Part shown: one piece after another, positions 8,643 to 18,615 of the stretch
How the letters are laid out: the number at the start of each line of letters is the position of its first letter
How positions within the stretch are numbered: the stretch's first letter is position 1
Assembly (NCBI RefSeq): GCF_019492055.1
Contig: NZ_JAICBX010000001.1
Span: 1,116,001 to 1,180,000, forward strand
DNA from: Flavimaribacter sediminis
GTDB taxonomy: Bacteria > Pseudomonadota > Alphaproteobacteria > Rhizobiales > Rhizobiaceae
Direction: 5' to 3'
Length of the DNA stretch: 64,000 bases
The notes under the pieces: model-generated
The model's input: only the letters and a program-made list of their open reading frames with translations
The model's database searches: none
Told to the model about the DNA's origin: nothing
Translations under genes and position numbers: made by a program

Positions 8643-10925
8643 TTACCCCCTTCGCCGCCCGCGGCGAACCGAGCCGCGTTGCTTGCGGGAACTGCTGTTC
8701 GCCTTGTGAAAGGAACGCGTCGCCGTCGGCAACTTGCGACCCTCACTCAGCATTTCAAAACGAAGCGCGCCCGCAAGGGGTATGGCTTCGGCCAGCCGCA
8801 CTTCCACGCAGTCGCCCAACCGATATCCCATGCCGGACTTTTCTCCAACCATCGCCTGATGCGATTCGTCGTAGATATAGTAGTCCAGGCCGAGCGTGGA
8901 AACGGGTACAAAGCCGTCTGCGCCAAATTGAGGCAGGCTGACAAACAAACCCGATTTTGTGACGCCGGAAATCTGGCCGTTGAATATCTCACCCACCCGG
9001 TCCGCCAGGTGATGGGCGATCAGACGGTCGACCGTGTCGCGTTCGGCGGCCATGGCGCGGCGCTCGAAGGCGGAGATTTCCGCTGCGATCTCCTCCAGAT
9101 TCTCTTCTTCCCTGGCCGTCACTCCGCCCTCGCCAAGCCCGTAAGCCGCAATCAACGCGCGATGCACAATCAGATCGGCGTAGCGGCGGATCGGCGAGGT
9201 GAAATGCGCGTACTTCCGAAGATTCAGGCCGAAATGGCCGATATTGTCAGGGCTGTAGACGGCCTGGCTTTGCGAACGCAGCACCATTTCGCTGACCATC
9301 GTCTCGTAGGGCTTGTCGCGCGCGCCGGCCAGAATGCCGTTAAAACTGTTGGATCGCAGGTTTCCCTTCGACAGGGACATGTTCAGTGTTTTCAGGAAAT
9401 CGCGCAGCGCTTCCTGCTTGGCGAGCGAAGGCTCGTCGTGGATGCGGTAGATCAGCGGCTGGCGTTTTCGCTCAAGGCTTTCGGCCGCGGCGACATTCGC
9501 CTGAATCATGAATTCCTCGATCAGACGGTGCGCATCCAGTCGGTCGGGAACGATCACATCGGCGACGCTGCCGTCGTCGTTCAGCCGGATCTTGCGTTCC
9601 GGCAGATCGAGATCAAGCGGCTGTCGCCGGTCGCGACCCTTTTTCAGCACGCCATAGGCATGCCAGAGCGGTTTCAGAACGCCATCGAGAAGCGTTCCGG
9701 TCTTGTCGTCCGGGTGGCCGTCGATTGCCTGCTGCGCCTGGGCGTAGGCGAGGCGCGCCGCGCTCTTCATCATGACGCGGTGAAATGTGTGTCCGATCTT
9801 TCTGCCGTCGTGATTAAAAATCATCCGCAAGGCGAGGGCGGGGCGGTCCACGCCTTCCTTCAGTGAACACAGATCGTTCGAGATGCGTTCCGGAAGCATC
9901 GGCACGACCCTGTCCGGAAAATAGACCGAATTGCCGCGCTTGAAGGCCTCCCGGTCCAGAGCCGAATCCGGGCGTACGTACCAGGCGACATCGGCGATCG
10001 CGACATAGACAATGACGCCGCCCCTGTTTTCGGGATTGTCGTCTGCTTCCGCGAAAACGGCGTCGTCGTGGTCCTTGGCGTCGGCCGGATCGATGGTGAC
10101 GAGCGGGATCTTGCGCCAATCCTCGCGATTTTTCATCGTCGCGTGATCGGCTTTCGTCGCTTCGTCCAATACGGCTGGCGGGAACACGTGCGGAATGCCG
10201 TGGGCATGGAGCGCGATGGTGGATATCGCCCGTTCGCTGGCGACCGATCCGACGACGTCCTGGATCTTTCCGCGGTTGAGCCCGTGACGTCCGGTCCGCG
10301 CCGACTGCACCTCGACGAGGTCGCCGTCCTTCGCCTTGCCGACGTCATCGGGAGCAATAAGAATTTCCTTGTCGCGCCGCTCAACCGGCTCGATGCGGCC
10401 GCCGCCGCCGGGCGTCGACCGGAAGACGCCGAGTGTGAAGCCTTTCGACCGTTCGAGCACCTTCATGATGCGTCCGGTGAAAGGCGCATCCGCCGGGTCG
10501 TCGTTCTGTGCGATACGGGCAAGCACCTGGTCGCCGACGCTAGGCGCCGGTCCTCGCTTGCGGTTTTTTGCGGGGCGTTCAGCGCGAATGCGCACAGCCG
10601 GCGCCACCGAGCCGTCATGCGGCCATTCGGACGGCCGCGCCATCAGGCTCCCGTCATCTTCACGCGCGACGATTTCGAGAACCGTCCCGGGTGGAAGCGA
10701 GCCGGGGCGGACCAGGGTCTTGCGCCGTTTCTCGAGCAGTCCGTCGTTCTCGAGATCCTTCAACAGCAGCTTGAGGTCTATGCGATCCTGCCCTTTGAGG
10801 GAAAAGGCCTTGGCGATGTCGCGCTTGGACGCGCGGTTCGGATTTTCCGCGATGAAACGCAACACGGTTTCGCGATCCGGAATGGCGCCTTTTGCATCTC
10901 CTTTCCTGATCTGCTTCTTCGTCAA
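8643..10925 (-). CDS. rnr: Ribonuclease R
   Basis: This 760-residue processive 3'-5' exoribonuclease degrades structured RNA. Order: N-terminal winged-helix (about 15-75, TVLRFIAENPNRASKRDIAK), cold-shock domains, the RNB catalytic domain with PADAKDHDDAV (metal-binding Asp residues) and later TSPIRRYADLIVHRAL, an S1 domain (ISGVTKSGLFVSLPQFG), and a basic C-terminal tail. Length is in the normal range for RNase R. It starts 2 bases after the topA stop and is followed by DUF983, consistent with one operon. Confidence 0.95.
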   Translation of the reverse strand: MTKKQIRKGDAKGAIPDRETVLRFIAENPNRASKRDIAKAFSLKGQDRIDLKLLLKDLENDGLLEKRRKTLVRPGSLPPGTVLEIVAREDDGSLMARPSEWPHDGSVAPAVRIRAERPAKNRKRGPAPSVGDQVLARIAQNDDPADAPFTGRIMKVLERSKGFTLGVFRSTPGGGGRIEPVERRDKEILIAPDDVGKAKDGDLVEVQSARTGRHGLNRGKIQDVVGSVASERAISTIALHAHGIPHVFPPAVLDEATKADHATMKNREDWRKIPLVTIDPADAKDHDDAVFAEADDNPENRGGVIVYVAIADVAWYVRPDSALDREAFKRGNSVYFPDRVVPMLPERISNDLCSLKEGVDRPALALRMIFNHDGRKIGHTFHRVMMKSAARLAYAQAQQAIDGHPDDKTGTLLDGVLKPLWHAYGVLKKGRDRRQPLDLDLPERKIRLNDDGSVADVIVPDRLDAHRLIEEFMIQANVAAAESLERKRQPLIYRIHDEPSLAKQEALRDFLKTLNMSLSKGNLRSNSFNGILAGARDKPYETMVSEMVLRSQSQAVYSPDNIGHFGLNLRKYAHFTSPIRRYADLIVHRALIAAYGLGEGGVTAREEENLEEIAAEISAFERRAMAAERDTVDRLIAHHLADRVGEIFNGQISGVTKSGLFVSLPQFGADGFVPVSTLGLDYYIYDESHQAMVGEKSGMGYRLGDCVEVRLAEAIPLAGALRFEMLSEGRKLPTATRSFHKANSSSRKQRGSVRRGRRRG

Positions 10926-10927
10926 AT

Positions 10928-13516
10928 TCAGCTCTCTGTCTTGGCGGCGGGTTTCTTGCGCTTGGCGGGCGCCTTCTTGCGCGTCGTCGCCTTGCCGCCG
11001 CCCTTTGCGGCTTTCGCCGCGATCAGTTCGAGCGCCTGTTCCGTGGTCACCGCGTCAGGCTTCATATCCTTTGGCAGCGTCGCATTGATCTTTCCCCAAT
11101 TGACGTAGGGGCCATACCGTCCGTCGCGAACGGTGATCGCGCCGCCGTCGGGATGATCGCCGAGTTCCTTCAGGGCCGCGGCCTTGGCGCGGCGTCCGCC
11201 GCCATTGGCCTTCTTTTCGGCGATCAGCGTGACGGCGCGATTCAGGCCGACGGAGAACACGTCCTCTATGCTCTCGAGATTGGCGTAGACGCCGTCACTG
11301 TGCACGAACGGGCCGTAGCGACCAAGCCCGGCGGATATCATCTTTCCGGTTTCCGGGTGCATGCCGACATCGCGCGGAAGCGAGAGCAGGGCGAGCGCCT
11401 TTTCGTGGTCGATATCTTCTGGCTTCCATCCCTTCGGCAGGCTGGAACGCTTTGCGTCCTTGCCTTCGCCGCGCTGGACATAGGGGCCGAAGCGGCCGGT
11501 TCGAAGCGTGATCGGCTCGCCGGTATGCGGATCATTGCCCAGTTCCGCCGGCTCGTCCGATCCCGAGGCCTCTGCATCGGCGGCGTTCGCGCCCAGTTGC
11601 CGCGTATAGCCGCAATCCGGGTAATTGGAGCAGCCAACGAAGGCGCCGTAGCGCGACAGTTTCAGCGACAGGTTGCCGGTTCCGCATTTCGGGCAGATCC
11701 GGGGATTGGAGCCGTCCTCGCGTTCGGGGAAGACAAGCGGCGCCAGTTCCTCGTTCAACGCGTCCAGTACATTTGAAACCCGCAGTTCCTTGGTTTTTTC
11801 GATATGGGTCAGGAATTCCGTCCAGAAATCCTTCAGCACGTCTTTCCAGGCGAGGTCGCCGGCCGAAATCTTGTCGAGCTTTTCTTCCAGCGCGGCGGTG
11901 AAATCATATTCGACATAGCGCTCGAAGAAATTCTCGAGAAACGCGGTGACCAGGCGTCCCTTGGCTTCGGGAATGAGTTTGCGCTTGTCGATGGTCACGT
12001 ATTCACGGTCGCGCAAGGTGGCGAGCGTCGCCGCATAGGTTGAAGGCCGGCCGATGCCCAGCTCTTCCATCTTCTTGATGAGGCTTGCCTCGGAGTAGCG
12101 CGGCGGCGGCTCGGTAAAGTGCTGTGAAGCGTCGATTTTCTCGCGTTCCAGCTGATCCTTCGCATCGATACGCGGCAGCCGCTTGTCGTCGTCGTCATCC
12201 GCCGGGGCGGCGTCTTCCTTTTGGTCGGTATAGGCGGCGATGAAGCCGTCGAAGCGGATAACCGATCCGGTGGCCCTGAGGCCGGCGCGGCTGTCGCCAT
12301 TCACGGCGCTAATCTCCACCGTGGTCCGCTCGATCTCGGCCGAGGCCATCTGGCTGGCGATCGCGCGCTTCCAGACAAGGTCGTAGAGACGCAGCTGGTC
12401 GGAATCGAGGAACCGTTTCATCTGGTCCGGCGTGCGCGAAAAGTCGGTCGGGCGGATCGCCTCATGGGCCTCCTGCGCGTTCTTCGCCTTTGTAGCGTAG
12501 AAGCGCGGCTTTTCCGGCCGGTACCGGTCGCCGAACTGCTCGCCGATCGCCTGTCTTGCGGCGTCGATCGCCTCGCCGGCCATCTGCACCCCGTCGGTTC
12601 TCATATAGGTAATGAGACCAACGGTTTCTCCGCCGATGTCGATGCCCTCATAGAGACGCTGCGCCACCTGCATGGTGCGCGACGCGTTAAAGCCGAGCTT
12701 CGAGGAGGCCGCCTGCTGCAGCGTTGAGGTGGTGAAGGGCGGCGCCGGATTGCGCTTCGTCGGTTTCGCCTCGACGCTTTCGGCGACGAAAGCCGCGCCA
12801 TCGAGCATTGTCTTCAGACGGTTGGCGTCGTCGGCGTTCGTCACCGACATCTTCTGCAGTTTCTTGCCGTCGGCCGAAACCAGACGCGCTTCGAAGCCTT
12901 CGTTGCGCGGCGTCTGCAGGTGGGCGACGATCTGCCAGTATTCCTCCGATACGAAACGCTCGATTTCCGACTCGCGGTCACAAACCAGTCTCAGAGCAAC
13001 CGACTGCACGCGGCCGGCAGACCGGGCGCCCGGCAGCTTGCGCCAGAGAACCGGCGACAGGTTGAAGCCGACCAGATAGTCCAGCGCGCGCCGCGCCAGA
13101 TAGGCGTCGACGAGCGAAGCGTCGATGTCGCGCGGATTGGCCATGGCGTCGAGAACCGCACGCTTAGTGATGGCGTTGAAGACCACGCGCTTGACCGGCT
13201 TGTCGCCGAGCACGCCGCGCTTCTTGCTCAACACCTGCAGAACGTGCCAGGAGATCGCTTCGCCTTCACGGTCGGGGTCGGTCGCCAGGATCAGACCGTC
13301 GGATTTCTTTACCGCCTCGGAAATTTCCTTCAGCCGCTTGTTCGACGCCGTGTCGACCTGCCAGCTCATTTCGAAGTCTTCGTCCGGGCGCACCGAGCCG
13401 TCCTTGGCGGGCAGATCGCGGACGTGCCCGAAGGATGCAAGGACCTTGTAATCGGAACCAAGGTACTTGTTTATCGTCTTGGCTTTGGCGGGGGACTCGA
13501 CAACTACAACATTCAT
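10928..13516 (-). CDS. topA: DNA topoisomerase I
   Basis: This 862-residue type IA topoisomerase relaxes negative supercoils. Its Toprim domain is at the N-terminus (MNVVVVESPAKAKTINKYLG; ILATDPDREGEAISWHV). The catalytic tyrosine is in GLITYMRTDG. A C-terminal four-cysteine zinc ribbon (CPKCGTGNLSLKL ... CSNYPDCGYTRQ) is followed by glycine-rich topoisomerase C-terminal repeats (GRYGPYV / RFGPYVQ) and a Lys/Ala-rich tail. The open frame extends 61 codons further upstream, but the protein begins at ATG 13516, where the invariant MxxVVVESPAKAKT starts. Confidence 0.96.
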   Translation of the reverse strand: MNVVVVESPAKAKTINKYLGSDYKVLASFGHVRDLPAKDGSVRPDEDFEMSWQVDTASNKRLKEISEAVKKSDGLILATDPDREGEAISWHVLQVLSKKRGVLGDKPVKRVVFNAITKRAVLDAMANPRDIDASLVDAYLARRALDYLVGFNLSPVLWRKLPGARSAGRVQSVALRLVCDRESEIERFVSEEYWQIVAHLQTPRNEGFEARLVSADGKKLQKMSVTNADDANRLKTMLDGAAFVAESVEAKPTKRNPAPPFTTSTLQQAASSKLGFNASRTMQVAQRLYEGIDIGGETVGLITYMRTDGVQMAGEAIDAARQAIGEQFGDRYRPEKPRFYATKAKNAQEAHEAIRPTDFSRTPDQMKRFLDSDQLRLYDLVWKRAIASQMASAEIERTTVEISAVNGDSRAGLRATGSVIRFDGFIAAYTDQKEDAAPADDDDDKRLPRIDAKDQLEREKIDASQHFTEPPPRYSEASLIKKMEELGIGRPSTYAATLATLRDREYVTIDKRKLIPEAKGRLVTAFLENFFERYVEYDFTAALEEKLDKISAGDLAWKDVLKDFWTEFLTHIEKTKELRVSNVLDALNEELAPLVFPEREDGSNPRICPKCGTGNLSLKLSRYGAFVGCSNYPDCGYTRQLGANAADAEASGSDEPAELGNDPHTGEPITLRTGRFGPYVQRGEGKDAKRSSLPKGWKPEDIDHEKALALLSLPRDVGMHPETGKMISAGLGRYGPFVHSDGVYANLESIEDVFSVGLNRAVTLIAEKKANGGGRRAKAAALKELGDHPDGGAITVRDGRYGPYVNWGKINATLPKDMKPDAVTTEQALELIAAKAAKGGGKATTRKKAPAKRKKPAAKTES

Positions 13517-13704
13517 GAGAAACTCTGGAGGTGGCGTCTTTGGGGCTTGCGAAACCGGTGCAAGCGGTGAATCGAGGCTCAGCAAATGAACACCCGGCGA
13601 CGAATGGTCAAGAGGGCAGAGCGACATTTTTGGGTGGAGCCATCCTCGCATATGGTGTCTTTCGAGGCGGTTTTGCAACCCGTGACCGGTGTTTGGCATC
13701 TGCC

Positions 13705-14853
13705 TCAGTTCGCCGAATACGGGGTGGCGAGCGACACCATTCCGCCGGCGTGTCGCTCGATCCGGCCGGCCAGATCAAGCTCCAGCAAGACCATCTGAAC
13801 CTGCGATGCGGCGACGCCTGCATGGCGAATGATGTCATCGATCGCGATTGGCGTCGGTCCCATCAATCCGGCGATGCGTTCGCGGTCCGCGTCGGCCGGG
13901 GGCGGGGCGGCCGCCGGTTCGCCAAGCTGGTCGTCCGCCTGAAAATTGAATTCCTCAGGGACGGCGACGAGCGGATCGATCGCGGAGACGACATGGCCGG
14001 GTTCGGCGGCGAGAATTGCGCCGTCGCGGATCAAGTCGTTGGTCCCCTTCGCGCGCGGATCAAGCGGCGATCCGGGCACTGCGAACACCAACCGTCCGTA
14101 GTCGCCGGCAAGCCGCGCCGAGATCAGCGAGCCCGAGCGCTTGGCGGCTTCCACCACGACCAGCCCGAGACTGATCCCGGCGATGATCCGGTTGCGCCTC
14201 GGGAAATCGCGCGCCCGGGGCTCGTGTCCGAACGGCGTTTCGCTCAACACGATTCCGGTTTCGGCGATCCTGTTCATCAGCGGAATGTTTTGCGGCGGAT
14301 AGGGCCTGTCCAGTCCGCCGGCGAGCACGGCGATGGTTCCCGTCGGCACAGACGCCTCATGCGCCGCGGCGTCTATGCCGCGCGCCAGCCCTGAAGTCAC
14401 CGAGAATCCGGCTTCGCCGATGCCGCGGGCCAGCATCCCGGCGATCTTGCATCCGGCGATCGAGGCGTTGCGTGATCCGACAATCGCCGCCGACGGCCTG
14501 GCGAAGAGGCTCGCGTCGCCCTTGATCGTGATGATCGGCGGCGCGGAATCAATGGCGCGCAGCGCTGGCGGATAACCGGGCTCGCACGAAGCGATCAACC
14601 GGCAGCCTGCGCGGTTTGCTTTCTCCAACTCGCGTTCACCGACATCCCGGCCGGCGATCCGGAAGGGCTTCGACAATCCGCCGCGTTGCGCCAGTTCCGG
14701 CAGCGCGTCGAGGGCTGCGCCGGCGTCGCCGAAGCGCATGATCAGCTTGTGGAACGTCACGGGGCCGACATTCGGGCTGCGGATCAGCCTTATTGTGTCG
14801 ATCAGTTCGATTTCGCCGAGGGATCGCAGGCCGCCCGCCGCGATCTTGGCCAT
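13705..14853 (-). CDS. dprA: DNA-processing protein DprA
   Basis: 382 residues. The Rossmann-like DprA/Smf core has AIVGSRNASIAGCKIAG, TSGLARGIDAAAHEA and GGLDRPYPPQN. DprA binds single-stranded DNA and loads RecA in natural transformation; in species without transformation its role is unclear. A C-terminal winged-helix-like part (LMGPTPIAIDDIIRHAG ... QVQMVLLELDLAGRI) and an N-terminal SAM-like helical part (IRLIRSPNVGPVTFHKLI) complete the usual arrangement. It lies between plsY and topA, the order seen in related genomes. Confidence 0.93.
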   Translation of the reverse strand: MAKIAAGGLRSLGEIELIDTIRLIRSPNVGPVTFHKLIMRFGDAGAALDALPELAQRGGLSKPFRIAGRDVGERELEKANRAGCRLIASCEPGYPPALRAIDSAPPIITIKGDASLFARPSAAIVGSRNASIAGCKIAGMLARGIGEAGFSVTSGLARGIDAAAHEASVPTGTIAVLAGGLDRPYPPQNIPLMNRIAETGIVLSETPFGHEPRARDFPRRNRIIAGISLGLVVVEAAKRSGSLISARLAGDYGRLVFAVPGSPLDPRAKGTNDLIRDGAILAAEPGHVVSAIDPLVAVPEEFNFQADDQLGEPAAAPPPADADRERIAGLMGPTPIAIDDIIRHAGVAASQVQMVLLELDLAGRIERHAGGMVSLATPYSAN

Positions 14854-14918
14854 CAGAGCATCCTGCTCTTGTCCGGGTCAGATGGCGCGACCCGTTCAAT
14901 ATAAATGAGTAACATTCC

Positions 14919-15533
14919 TTATCCCTTGTCTCCGATTCTGCTTTCCTCACCGGAAACGAGCCGTGCAATATTGGCCCTGTGCTTGAAAATGGCGATTGCG
15001 CTCATGAGTGTCAGCAATTGCGCGATATGGGCGTGACCGAGCAGAAAGACCGCGACCGGCACGACGATGACCGCGACCAGCGCAGCCAGCGAAGAGTAGC
15101 GGCTTAAGAAAGCCGTTGCGAGCCAGACAACGGCGAAGATGGCGCAGCCGAGAGGCAGCAGCGCCAGCAGCACGCCAAGATAGGTCGATATGCCCTTGCC
15201 GCCGCGGAACTTCAGCCACACCGGAAAACAGTGACCGACGAAAGCGCCTAATCCGGCGATGATCGCGGCATCCAGTCCGTAGGTCTTCGCAATCAGCACG
15301 GCCGCCAGGCCCTTCAGCGCGTCAAGGATCAGGGTCGCCGCCGCCAGCCCCTTGTTGCCCGTGCGCAGCACGTTTGTCGCGCCAATATTGCCGGAGCCGA
15401 TTGACCGGATATCGCCCAGGCCCGCCATGCGGGTCAAGAGCAGCCCGAAGGGAATGGAGCCGAGGAGGTAGCCGAAGGCCAGGGCTCCAAGAAAAAGAGG
15501 CAGGCTCAATTGCCAGCTCATCGGATCAGGCAT
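14919..15533 (-). CDS. plsY: Glycerol-3-phosphate acyltransferase PlsY
   Basis: About 204 residues with five or more membrane segments. The PlsY signatures are present: [33 protein letters not shown] (acyl-phosphate binding), [16 protein letters not shown], and [11 protein letters not shown] near the end. The enzyme acylates glycerol-3-phosphate with acyl-phosphate at the inner membrane, the first step of phospholipid synthesis. ATG 15533 is taken as start; GTG 15545 is an alternative. In relatives, as I know them, pyrC lies directly upstream. Here the upstream neighbour is the oxoacid oxidoreductase operon. Confidence 0.95.
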   Translation of the reverse strand: MPDPMSWQLSLPLFLGALAFGYLLGSIPFGLLLTRMAGLGDIRSIGSGNIGATNVLRTGNKGLAAATLILDALKGLAAVLIAKTYGLDAAIIAGLGAFVGHCFPVWLKFRGGKGISTYLGVLLALLPLGCAIFAVVWLATAFLSRYSSLAALVAVIVVPVAVFLLGHAHIAQLLTLMSAIAIFKHRANIARLVSGEESRIGDKG

Positions 15534-15685
15534 GGTCGCAACCACCCGTTGTCATTATCACTGGGCTCACCTTGTTCGAAAGCATGCACCTGGAAAGAGT
15601 CCTAGCCGGATCGCGGGCGCATCGCAACACGGCTATGGGAAGGGAGACAACGAAGCGTCATCCTTTACCGACAATTGGACGAGGT

Positions 15686-16735
15686 TTATCTCAGCCCTTC
15701 ATTGATGCTGTTCAGCACACGGCTGCCGGGGCAAAGCTCGTCCTTGCCCAGACTGTTCAAGGGCCTGGTTGCGAGCTCGATGGTGTGGTTGAGATCCTGT
15801 GTGTTCGGGTCGAGATAGAGAAGCCCGGTCAGGATTTTGTTCTCCTCACGCGCTGCCTGCATCGTCATCAGCGCCTTGTTGCGGTCGTCGGTCTGGTGAC
15901 TGTCGCTGGCCTTGTGCAGATGGATGACGGATCCGTCGTGCAATGTGATCGCCTGGGTCGTTCCGGGGTCGTATTGCGTGCGAATCTCTTCGCGCATCGG
16001 TACGAAATCGATCGGCATTGCTTCGAGATGCGCCCTGGTCGCGGCGTAGCTCTTGGTTGACCCAACGTGGTTGGCGAAGGTGACGCAAGGCGACACGATG
16101 TCGATGAAGGCAAATCCCTGATGCGCCATGGCGGCGCGTATGAGGGGTTCCAGTTGTTCCTTGTCGCCGGAGAAGCTTCTCGCAACGAAACTGGCGCCTT
16201 GAAGCAGCGCGAGGCTGGCCAGATCGATCCCCTCGAACGGTGTTGGAGATCCGTATTTGCTGATCGAACCAAGATCGGCCGTGGCGCTGTCCTGACCTTT
16301 GGTCAGGCCATAGCAGCCGTTGTTGGCCACAATGTACGTCATGTTTACGTTGCGGCGTATCAGATGGATGAACTGGCCCATTCCGATGGAGGCGGTGTCT
16401 CCGTCGCCCGACACGCCGATGTAGATCAGGTCCCGGTTGGCGACGCTCGCGCCGGTCGCGACCGACGGCATTCGCCCGTGCACGGAGTTGAAGCCGTGAC
16501 TGCGGCCGAGAAAATAGGTGGGCGTTTTGGACGAACAGCCGATCCCGGAGAGCTTGGCGATCCGGTGCGGCTGGATCGAGGATAAAAAACAGGCGTTGCG
16601 GATCGCCGTCGAGATACTGTCGTGGCCGCAGCCCGCGCACAGCGTCGAGATCGCGCCGTCATAGTCTGCGACCGTATAGCCCAGCGCATTGACGGGGAGA
16701 CGGGGATGGCGAAATTTCGGCTTGAAATAGGACAT
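15686..16735 (-). CDS. 2-oxoacid:acceptor oxidoreductase subunit beta (TPP-binding)
   Basis: 349 residues. The thiamine-pyrophosphate/Mg motif is IGVSGDGDTASIGMGQFIHL followed by NNGCYGLTKGQ. An N-terminal CAGCGHDSI motif and KLSGIGCSSKTPTYF match the beta subunit of 2-oxoglutarate/2-oxoacid:ferredoxin oxidoreductases (KorB-like), which decarboxylate a 2-oxoacid to its acyl-CoA and pass electrons to an Fe-S carrier. The start overlaps the last base of the alpha gene's TGA (TGATG), showing tight coupling. Substrate specificity cannot be read from the sequence. Confidence 0.9.
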   Translation of the reverse strand: MSYFKPKFRHPRLPVNALGYTVADYDGAISTLCAGCGHDSISTAIRNACFLSSIQPHRIAKLSGIGCSSKTPTYFLGRSHGFNSVHGRMPSVATGASVANRDLIYIGVSGDGDTASIGMGQFIHLIRRNVNMTYIVANNGCYGLTKGQDSATADLGSISKYGSPTPFEGIDLASLALLQGASFVARSFSGDKEQLEPLIRAAMAHQGFAFIDIVSPCVTFANHVGSTKSYAATRAHLEAMPIDFVPMREEIRTQYDPGTTQAITLHDGSVIHLHKASDSHQTDDRNKALMTMQAAREENKILTGLLYLDPNTQDLNHTIELATRPLNSLGKDELCPGSRVLNSINEGLR

Positions 16736-18615
16736 CAGACACTCTCCGGATGCAGTTTGACGACATTGGCGCTTTCAATATCCAGCGCCTGCCTGATCTG
16801 GCTGGCGATGGTGCGCGCAGTGATCGGAATGCCGGAATAGTTCAGCACCGACGTCAATTTGTCGGGCGAGACGTGGCATTCGTTCATGATGAGCTGTCGC
16901 ATCTGACCGTCCCTGTTCTGTTCGATCACGAAAACCGCGTCGTGCTCGTGGATAAAATCGTCGAGGCTTTTGTGGAAGGGAAAGGCGCGTATGCGCATCG
17001 TGTCGATCGGATAACCTTCCTCCGCCAGCGTCTCGACGGCTTCGTAGGCGGGCGAAGCCGATGTGCCAAAAAACAGCGCGCCGAGTTTCTTGCGCGTTTT
17101 CGGCTTTTTTACCTCGATCGGCGGATGCGTCTTGGGCTCCGGCACGTAGGATTTCGCGGTTTCGAACTTGCGCAGCAGGCGGTCGACGTTCTGCACGTAG
17201 TCCTCGCCGCGCTCCGAGTATATCGCCATCTCGTTCTTGGACGAGCCGCGGGTGAAGAAGGCGCCCTTGTCCGGATGTGTGCCGGGCAGGGTGCGATAGC
17301 AGATCCCGTCGCCGTCGACGTCCAGGTACCGGCCGAACTTTTCGACAGTGTCCAGAGCTTCTGCGTCCAGAACCTTGCCGCGGTCCATCTCGTAGTCGTC
17401 ATCCCATTCGAGTGGCGGCGACATTACGTCGTTCATGCCGAGATCCAGATCGGACATGATGATGATCGGCGTCTGAAACCGCTCTGCAAGATCGAAGGCC
17501 TGAACGGTCATGTCGAAACACTCGCGCGGCGTCGCCGGAAACAGAAGCATATGCTTGGTGTCGCCGTGACTTGCATAGGCGGCGGCCAGGATGTCGGACT
17601 GCTGGCTGCGGGTAGGCATGCCGGTCGAGGGGCCGGACCGCTGAACGTCGATCAGGACAACGGGCACCTCGGCGAAGTAGGCGAGACCCAGAAACTCGCT
17701 CATCAGGGACAGGCCGGGGCCGGATGTGGCGGTGAAGGCGCGGGCGCCGTTCCAGCCGGCGCCGACGACGATGCCCATGGCGGCGATCTCGTCTTCGGCC
17801 TGCAGGATGGCGAAGTTCTTCTTGCCGGTTCCCGGATCGATCCGCATTCGTTGCGCGTATTTGGAAAAGGCGTCGATGACGGACGTCGACGGCGTAATCG
17901 GGTACCACGCCGCCACTGTCGCGCCGCCATAGATTGCGCCCAGAGCCGCGGCGGTGTTGCCGTTCATCAGGATGTGATTGCTTTCCTTGATGTGCGGCGC
18001 GTCATTGCCGCCCATTTCCAGCCGAATGGGCAGGGGGCAGGAGAAGTTTTCTGTGGCGTATTGAAAGCCCATTTCCAGGGCTCTCACATTCGGATGGATC
18101 AGCTTTTCCTTTCCCTTGAACTGATCGTTCAGCAGGTCTTTCAGGATGGAGAAACGGATATCCAGAAGCGCCGCCATGGCGCCGACATAAACCACGTTCT
18201 TCAGGAGCTGCTGCAGGCGAGGGACCTTGAATTCCCGCATGCACATCTCTGTCAAAGGAATGCCAAGATAGGTGATGTCGTCCCGCTTCAGGTGCGGCGC
18301 AAGAGGTTTGGTGTCGTCGTAGACGAAGTAGCCGCCAGGCTCGATTTCCGCGATATCCTGCTCCATCGTTTGCGGGTTGACGCAGACCATCAGGTCCACG
18401 CCGCCGCGCCGGCCGAGATACCCCTTGGAACTCACCCGCACCTCGTACCAGGTCGGCAGGCCCTGAATATTCGACGGAAAGATGTTGCGTGGACTGACCG
18501 GAATGCCCATCCGGAAGATCGCCTTGGCGAAGAGGTGATTGGCCGAGGCCGAGCCGCTGCCGTTCACGTTGGCGAATTTGACGACGAAGTCGTTGGTGCC
18601 CTTGATCTGTTTCAT
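16735..18615 (-). CDS. 2-oxoacid:acceptor oxidoreductase subunit alpha (gamma-alpha fusion)
   Basis: 626 residues. The N-terminal gamma-type domain (about 10-185: NVNGSGSASANHLFAKAIFR; GGVDLMVCVNPQTM) is fused to the alpha pyrimidine-binding domain (AAWYPITPSTSVIDAF; TATSGPGLSLMSEFLGLAYF; PTRSQQSDI), as in KorA-type enzymes. It partners the beta subunit encoded next. The open frame starts at 18723, but I chose ATG 18615 because it overlaps the TGA of the preceding gene by four bases (ATGA) and homology begins there. Together with the FAD/Fe-S subunit this forms a three-gene operon. Confidence 0.9.
   Translation of the reverse strand: MKQIKGTNDFVVKFANVNGSGSASANHLFAKAIFRMGIPVSPRNIFPSNIQGLPTWYEVRVSSKGYLGRRGGVDLMVCVNPQTMEQDIAEIEPGGYFVYDDTKPLAPHLKRDDITYLGIPLTEMCMREFKVPRLQQLLKNVVYVGAMAALLDIRFSILKDLLNDQFKGKEKLIHPNVRALEMGFQYATENFSCPLPIRLEMGGNDAPHIKESNHILMNGNTAAALGAIYGGATVAAWYPITPSTSVIDAFSKYAQRMRIDPGTGKKNFAILQAEDEIAAMGIVVGAGWNGARAFTATSGPGLSLMSEFLGLAYFAEVPVVLIDVQRSGPSTGMPTRSQQSDILAAAYASHGDTKHMLLFPATPRECFDMTVQAFDLAERFQTPIIIMSDLDLGMNDVMSPPLEWDDDYEMDRGKVLDAEALDTVEKFGRYLDVDGDGICYRTLPGTHPDKGAFFTRGSSKNEMAIYSERGEDYVQNVDRLLRKFETAKSYVPEPKTHPPIEVKKPKTRKKLGALFFGTSASPAYEAVETLAEEGYPIDTMRIRAFPFHKSLDDFIHEHDAVFVIEQNRDGQMRQLIMNECHVSPDKLTSVLNYSGIPITARTIASQIRQALDIESANVVKLHPESV

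Noticed and set aside
8679-9866. 395-codon open frame on the plus strand opposite rnr
   Set aside because: Shadow of rnr; no domain and wrong composition.
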